Source: a virus. From it: a stretch of 25,266 nucleotides of DNA. The notes below the pieces were generated by a model. It was not told where the DNA came from, did no database searches, and saw only the letters and a list, made by a program, of their open reading frames with translations. The DNA lies in IMG/VR virus record IMGVR_UViG_3300037585_003252, positions 1-25,266 of that record. The stretch is one strand, 5' to 3'. The position numbers and the translations under genes are program-made. This document shows, piece after piece, positions 21,594 through 25,266 of this stretch (the stretch's first letter is position 1; every line of letters starts with the position of its first letter).

Positions 21594-23036
21594 ATGCAGT
21601 TGCCATCGTTAAAGAAAGCAAAGAAGAAGTCGTACAAAAAGAAAATACTACTATTATCAGATGATCTGAGATTGAAGTCTGGAGTTGGTACGATGTCAAG
21701 AGAAATCGTTAGAGGAACAGTTCAAAAATACGACTGGTTTCAAATAGCAGGAGCACTTAATCATCCAGATGAAGGAAAGGGCATAATCGATATGTCAGAG
21801 GGATTCCAAAAAGGAACTGGAGTTAAAGATGCAAATGTCAGACTTTTACCAATAGCGGGTTACGGTAATCAAAATATATTAAGATCAATCATTAATCAGG
21901 AAAAGCCAGATGCAATCTGCCACTTCACAGACCCAAGGTTTTGGGAATGGTTATATGATATGGAACACGAGGTAAGACAAACTTGTCCGATTACGTATCT
22001 AAATATTTGGGATGATTTACCATTCCCTCATTGGAATGAAAATGCCTATGAATCTTGTGATTTATTAATGGCAATATCAAAACAAACTTACAACATCAAT
22101 AAGCACGTTTGCCAAAGAAAACCTAGAGTGGAAGAAAAAGATTTGTTTTATGTACAACATGGTATAGATGAAACAATGTATATGCCAATAGATAAAACTC
22201 AAAAAGAATATAAGGACTTTGCAAAAGATGTTCTAGGTGGAAAGGAAAAGGACTTTATATTATTCTTTAACTCAAGAAATATAAGAAGGAAATCTCCATC
22301 AGATTTAATGCTTGGCTATAAGAAATTCTGTGATATGTTAACCAAGGAGCAGGCAAGTAAATGCTTATTGTTAATGCACACAGATGCAGTTGATACAAAT
22401 GGTACAGATTTACCAGCAGTTATGAGAGCTTTATGTCCTGAATACGATGTAAGATTCAGCACAACTAAGATGGATGATAAATATCTAAATTACATGTACA
22501 ATTTAGCAGATGTAATTTGCAACCCTTCCTCAGCAGAAGGATTCGGTTTATCTCATATGGAAGGTATTATGTCCGGGACTCCAACGATTGCAACTGTATT
22601 GGGTGGTTTACAAGATCAAATGGGATTCAAAGTAAAAGGCGAAGAATTTAACGTTAAACATTTGTCAGCAGAATTTCCAAGTAATTCTACAAGTGAATTA
22701 TCTACTGATCATGGAGAATGGACTTTACCCTTATGGCCTCAATTGAATTTACAGGGGTCACCAGCCACGCCTTATATTTTTGACTCAAGACCTAGTATAT
22801 CTCAGATAACAAATCAAATGAAAGTTTGGTATGATTTAGGAAAAGAAGAAAGAGAGAGAAGAGGATTGATAGGTAGGAATTGGGCAATTGAAAATGGCTT
22901 TACTCACAAAGGAATGGCAGAAGCATTTATGAAAGCTGTTGATACATGCCTGGAAACTTGGGAACCGAAAGCAAATTATATATTAAAAAAGGTAGAACCT
23001 ATTAAAGAAGTATATCCAACAGGAGAATTAATATGA
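21594..23036 (+). CDS. GT4-type (GT-B fold) glycosyltransferase, 480 aa
   Basis: KILLLSDDLRLKSGVG (17-32) is an N-terminal Rossmann strand with the Gly-rich loop of GT-B enzymes. QHGIDETMY (188-196), NSRNIRRKSP (226-235), and the signature E-x7-E in SSAEGFGLSHMEGIMSGTP (E315, E323) are the donor-binding elements of family GT4. It moves a sugar from a nucleotide-sugar donor to an unknown acceptor. The N-terminus is rich in Lys (residues 7-17). A segment around residues 345-390 appears to be an insertion before the last helices. It follows the ribbon-helix-helix gene with AGGAG and overlaps the second glycosyltransferase by four bases (ATGA). Confidence 0.88.
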   Translation: MQLPSLKKAKKKSYKKKILLLSDDLRLKSGVGTMSREIVRGTVQKYDWFQIAGALNHPDEGKGIIDMSEGFQKGTGVKDANVRLLPIAGYGNQNILRSIINQEKPDAICHFTDPRFWEWLYDMEHEVRQTCPITYLNIWDDLPFPHWNENAYESCDLLMAISKQTYNINKHVCQRKPRVEEKDLFYVQHGIDETMYMPIDKTQKEYKDFAKDVLGGKEKDFILFFNSRNIRRKSPSDLMLGYKKFCDMLTKEQASKCLLLMHTDAVDTNGTDLPAVMRALCPEYDVRFSTTKMDDKYLNYMYNLADVICNPSSAEGFGLSHMEGIMSGTPTIATVLGGLQDQMGFKVKGEEFNVKHLSAEFPSNSTSELSTDHGEWTLPLWPQLNLQGSPATPYIFDSRPSISQITNQMKVWYDLGKEERERRGLIGRNWAIENGFTHKGMAEAFMKAVDTCLETWEPKANYILKKVEPIKEVYPTGELI

Positions 23037-24310
23037 AGCAAAATTTAGTTATAAGTTGCCCAGCAACATCTAGAAGTGGTTATGGTGATCACGCAAGAGA
23101 TCTAATTAGAAGTTTAATCTCTATGGATAAATTTAATATTAAAATATTAGATCAAAGATGGGGACAATGCCCTCAAAACTCTTTAACAAAAGAAGACGAA
23201 GATATATTTTCAAGATTAATAAAAGATGGTAAGTTAAGAACAAAACCTGATGTATGGATTCAAGTAACTGTACCGAATGAATTTCAACCGGTGGGTGAAT
23301 ACAATATAGGAATTACTGCTGGAATGGAAACTACCTTAGTAGATCCTACCTGGCTTGAAGGATGCAATAGAATGGATAGACTTATAGTACCATCTGTTCA
23401 TGCTAAACAAGTTTTTGAGCAATCAAAATATGATAAACATGATAAAGCCTCTAATACAAAGACTGGCGAATTGAAATGCGAAGTACCAATAGACGTTCTA
23501 TTTGAAGGTTCTGATATGAATATCTTTAAGAAGATTAAAAAAGATGAAATACCAGTAACAGTGATAAAAACTATGGAAGAAATAAAAGAAGAATTCTGTT
23601 TCCTATCAGTTGGTCATTGGCTTCAAGGCGATTTCGGCCATGATAGAAAAGATATTGGTGGGGTTATAAAAGTAATATGCGAATCTTTTAGTGGTAAGAA
23701 GAACAAACCAGCACTAATACTGAAAACTTCCGGAGCTACTTACTCAATTAAAGATAGAGAACAAATGCTTCACAAAATCAGAACTGTTATGCAAAGTGTC
23801 AAGAATAACGCGGTAAGCGTTTACCTTCTTCATGGTGATATGACACCAAACGAATTAAATGGTCTATACAATCATCCAAAAGTAAAAGCAATGGTTTCTT
23901 TTACTCACGGAGAAGGGTATGGAAGACCGCTACAAGAATTCAGCATTACAGGTAAGCCAGTAATAGCTCCAGGGTGGTCTGGTCAATTAGACTTTTTAAG
24001 CGAATATGGGATATTACTAAAAGGACAAGTTCAAGCTGTACATGAATCAGCTGCACAAGAAAAGATGATATTAAAAGAAGCTGGTTGGTTCTACTGTGAT
24101 GTAAATTATGCAACAGCTGTACTTAAAGATGTTTACAAGAATTATAAAAAGTATTTAGAATCAACAAGAAAGCAAACGCAATATATAAAAGAAAACTTTA
24201 CTTTAGAGCTAATGAAAGAGAAATTCAAAACTATGATGAATGAAGAAATTTCAAAAAGACCTAAACAAGTAGAATTAAAATTACCAAAATTGGAGACAAC
24301 AAATGCCTAA
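23033..24310 (+). CDS. GT4-type glycosyltransferase, second copy, 425 aa
   Basis: The start ATG overlaps the first glycosyltransferase stop by four bases. The protein opens with NLVISCPATSRSGYGDHARD (4-23), a GT-B N-terminal loop that binds the acceptor side, and has LSVGHWLQGDFGHDRKDIGG (191-210) at the start of the donor domain. THGEGYGRPLQEFSITGKP (291-309) has E294 and E302 in the E-x7-E spacing. It is diverged from its neighbour (different N-terminal sequence and length), so this is not a recent duplication. Acceptors could be phage DNA bases, a virion protein, or host surface sugars. The gene overlaps the next by eight bases. Confidence 0.85.
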   Translation: MKQNLVISCPATSRSGYGDHARDLIRSLISMDKFNIKILDQRWGQCPQNSLTKEDEDIFSRLIKDGKLRTKPDVWIQVTVPNEFQPVGEYNIGITAGMETTLVDPTWLEGCNRMDRLIVPSVHAKQVFEQSKYDKHDKASNTKTGELKCEVPIDVLFEGSDMNIFKKIKKDEIPVTVIKTMEEIKEEFCFLSVGHWLQGDFGHDRKDIGGVIKVICESFSGKKNKPALILKTSGATYSIKDREQMLHKIRTVMQSVKNNAVSVYLLHGDMTPNELNGLYNHPKVKAMVSFTHGEGYGRPLQEFSITGKPVIAPGWSGQLDFLSEYGILLKGQVQAVHESAAQEKMILKEAGWFYCDVNYATAVLKDVYKNYKKYLESTRKQTQYIKENFTLELMKEKFKTMMNEEISKRPKQVELKLPKLETTNA

Positions 24311-24767
24311 AGAACAAATAACAAAAGAAGATTGGGAATTAAGCCCGATTACAGATAGAAAAGAAGTATTAAAAGAAGTGCACGAAAGATATGGGGAAAG
24401 AAAAATGTGTATTGGAAGTGGGTACTTTACAAACGAATACCCATTAAATTACAAAAAGAACCCTGATTTCGAAATAGAAGGCTACGAAAAGAATATGCCA
24501 CAATTGATGAAAGATTTAAGATTTGATGATGGAGAATCTTATTGGTACCCGTCTACTATACAATTACAAGATGGCATCGTTTTCCCTGATGGAAAAAGTA
24601 AAGAAGATTGGAAATGGTGTTATGCTCCAATAGAACAACTTGAAGACAAAGATAAAGTTGGCGAGTATGAATCTAAGATAAATATGGAAAAAGCTGAAAG
24701 ATTTGATAGATTCTTAGAAGCTAGTAAAAAATTAAACGGCGTAGAGTTAGATGCATTAGATGAGTAG
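24303..24767 (+). CDS. Hypothetical protein, 154 aa
   Basis: I do not recognise the family. The protein is acidic and rich in aromatic residues: KMCIGSGYFTNEYPLNYK (34-51), GESYWYPSTIQLQDGIVFPD (77-96) and WKWCYAPIEQL (102-112), then a charged helical end. The YPSTIQLQDGIVFPDG stretch resembles hypothetical proteins in other marine T4-like phages. It overlaps the second glycosyltransferase by eight bases and the next gene by eight, so it belongs to the same unit. No membrane segment or clear catalytic motif is seen. Confidence 0.65.
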   Translation: MPKEQITKEDWELSPITDRKEVLKEVHERYGERKMCIGSGYFTNEYPLNYKKNPDFEIEGYEKNMPQLMKDLRFDDGESYWYPSTIQLQDGIVFPDGKSKEDWKWCYAPIEQLEDKDKVGEYESKINMEKAERFDRFLEASKKLNGVELDALDE

Positions 24768-25134
24768 TCACACTAATAATATTACCAGAAAAATAACAGT
24801 AGCTCCGAGCATGGTTGAAAGTGGGATGGTTGTCAAATGTGAATATACAAATAGGCATGGTCAAACTAAAGGGTATTTAGTTATTTGTATAACACCCAAT
24901 TATCAAGGGGAATTCCATTGTTACAAATTAAACAATTTCCCACCGAATCTTATTTTAGCTTGGGGGGTTTCTATGGGAACAAAAACTACTAGAGGAATAC
25001 AACATTTGAGCGTTGGAAACCCAAAATCATTTTACAATAAACTAAAGTCAGTTGGTAAAAGAGATTATAAAAGATTCGAGCATAAAAATATGAAAGCAGT
25101 TCAAATATGCTCATATAAATTTATAGAACAATAA
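24760..25134 (+). CDS. Hypothetical protein, 124 aa
   Basis: The product has an extended N-terminal half with alternating hydrophobic residues (GMVVKCEYTNRHGQTKGYLV, 22-41), a central EFHCYKLNNFPPNLIL segment, and a basic C-terminal third (KLKSVGKRDYKRFEHKNMK) that could bind nucleic acid or phosphate. It looks like a small beta-rich protein of the kind shared among marine phages without a known role. It overlaps the previous gene by eight bases and is followed after ten bases by the cytidylyltransferase-like gene, so it lies in the glycosyltransferase unit. Confidence 0.6.
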   Translation: MSSHTNNITRKITVAPSMVESGMVVKCEYTNRHGQTKGYLVICITPNYQGEFHCYKLNNFPPNLILAWGVSMGTKTTRGIQHLSVGNPKSFYNKLKSVGKRDYKRFEHKNMKAVQICSYKFIEQ

Positions 25135-25144
25135 GAGGTTAAAA

Positions 25145-25266
25145 ATGGTTACAGGATTTACAGCAGGGAACTTCGATATATTACACCCTGGTTACATAAA
25201 TTGTTTCAAAGAAGCTAAAAAGCATTGCGACAAATTCATAATATTTTTACAGAAAGATCCTTCTTT
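25145..25266 (+). CDS. Cytidylyltransferase-like nucleotidyltransferase, N-terminal part (3' end outside window)
   Basis: The readable 40 residues begin MVTGFTAGNFDILHPGYINC and continue FKEAKKHCDKFIIFLQKDPS. GNFDILHPGY is the 'G-x-F-D-x-x-H-x-G-H' signature of the nucleotidyltransferase fold used by TagD, HldE and similar enzymes, with Tyr in place of the second His. Such enzymes activate glycerol phosphate, sugar phosphates or cofactors with CTP or ATP. Downstream of two glycosyltransferases, making an activated precursor for them is a reasonable inference. AAGAGG precedes the ATG. The loss of the second His may change or weaken catalysis; relatives with HPGY are known to me in phages. Confidence 0.75.
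   Translation, partial: MVTGFTAGNFDILHPGYINCFKEAKKHCDKFIIFLQKDPS

Noticed and set aside
21594-24310. Recent duplication of the glycosyltransferase gene
   Set aside because: The two products share the GT4 E-x7-E pattern but differ in N-terminal sequence, length and spacing, so any duplication is ancient or they were acquired separately.

Overview
This window looks like a segment of a large, AT-rich, T4-like (myovirus-type) bacteriophage genome. Every supported gene lies on the + strand, packed with short gaps or 1-20 base overlaps. There is no rRNA, tRNA, transposase, integrase or CRISPR array. The host is probably a member of the Bacteroidota. Seven intergenic promoters combine a TTTG-type upstream box with a TATATTAG box, close to the TTTG / TAnnTTTG promoter of that phylum, and one small gene (4657-4830) matches the histone-H1-like Hc1 proteins common there. 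Several mid-operon genes still carry clear GGAG ribosome-binding sites, so the host assignment is an inference.

Layout. Bases 1-4580 hold the end of a probable tail/baseplate gene, unassigned phage genes, a stripped-down family A DNA polymerase, a 687-residue probable virion-associated protein and a small membrane protein. Bases 4657-9468 are the replication and recombination block: Hc1-like protein, gp32-like ssDNA-binding protein, a 46-residue protein, RecA/UvsX recombinase, FEN-like 5' nuclease and DnaB-like helicase. Two structured intergenic regions (6933-7012 and 9476-9532) punctuate it. Bases 9567-13664 are the nucleotide block: B12-dependent ribonucleotide reductase, two small proteins, a P-loop (deoxynucleotide) kinase, a thymidylate-synthase-family enzyme and dUTPase. 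Bases 13730-19585 hold the family B replicative polymerase, a GroES-GroEL pair, a zinc-ribbon protein, a DUF3310 protein and a Cas4/RecB-type iron-sulfur nuclease. Bases 19588-25266 are accessory: an Smr-domain protein fused by overlap to a cysteine synthase, a SLOG-family protein, a ribbon-helix-helix protein, two GT4-type glycosyltransferases, two unassigned proteins and the start of a cytidylyltransferase-like gene.

How the genes fit together. The phage encodes much of its replisome (polymerase, helicase, SSB, recombinase, 5' nuclease) and precursor supply. The most interesting possibility is modified DNA. The thymidylate-synthase-family enzyme carries Asp where true thymidylate synthases carry the Asn that selects uracil, which predicts action on dCMP. 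It overlaps a T4-gp1-like kinase gene, and two glycosyltransferases lie downstream. Other points of interest are a rigid 24-base promoter architecture with three apparently leaderless genes, two DNA polymerase families in one phage, a complete chaperonin pair, and a phage cysteine synthase.
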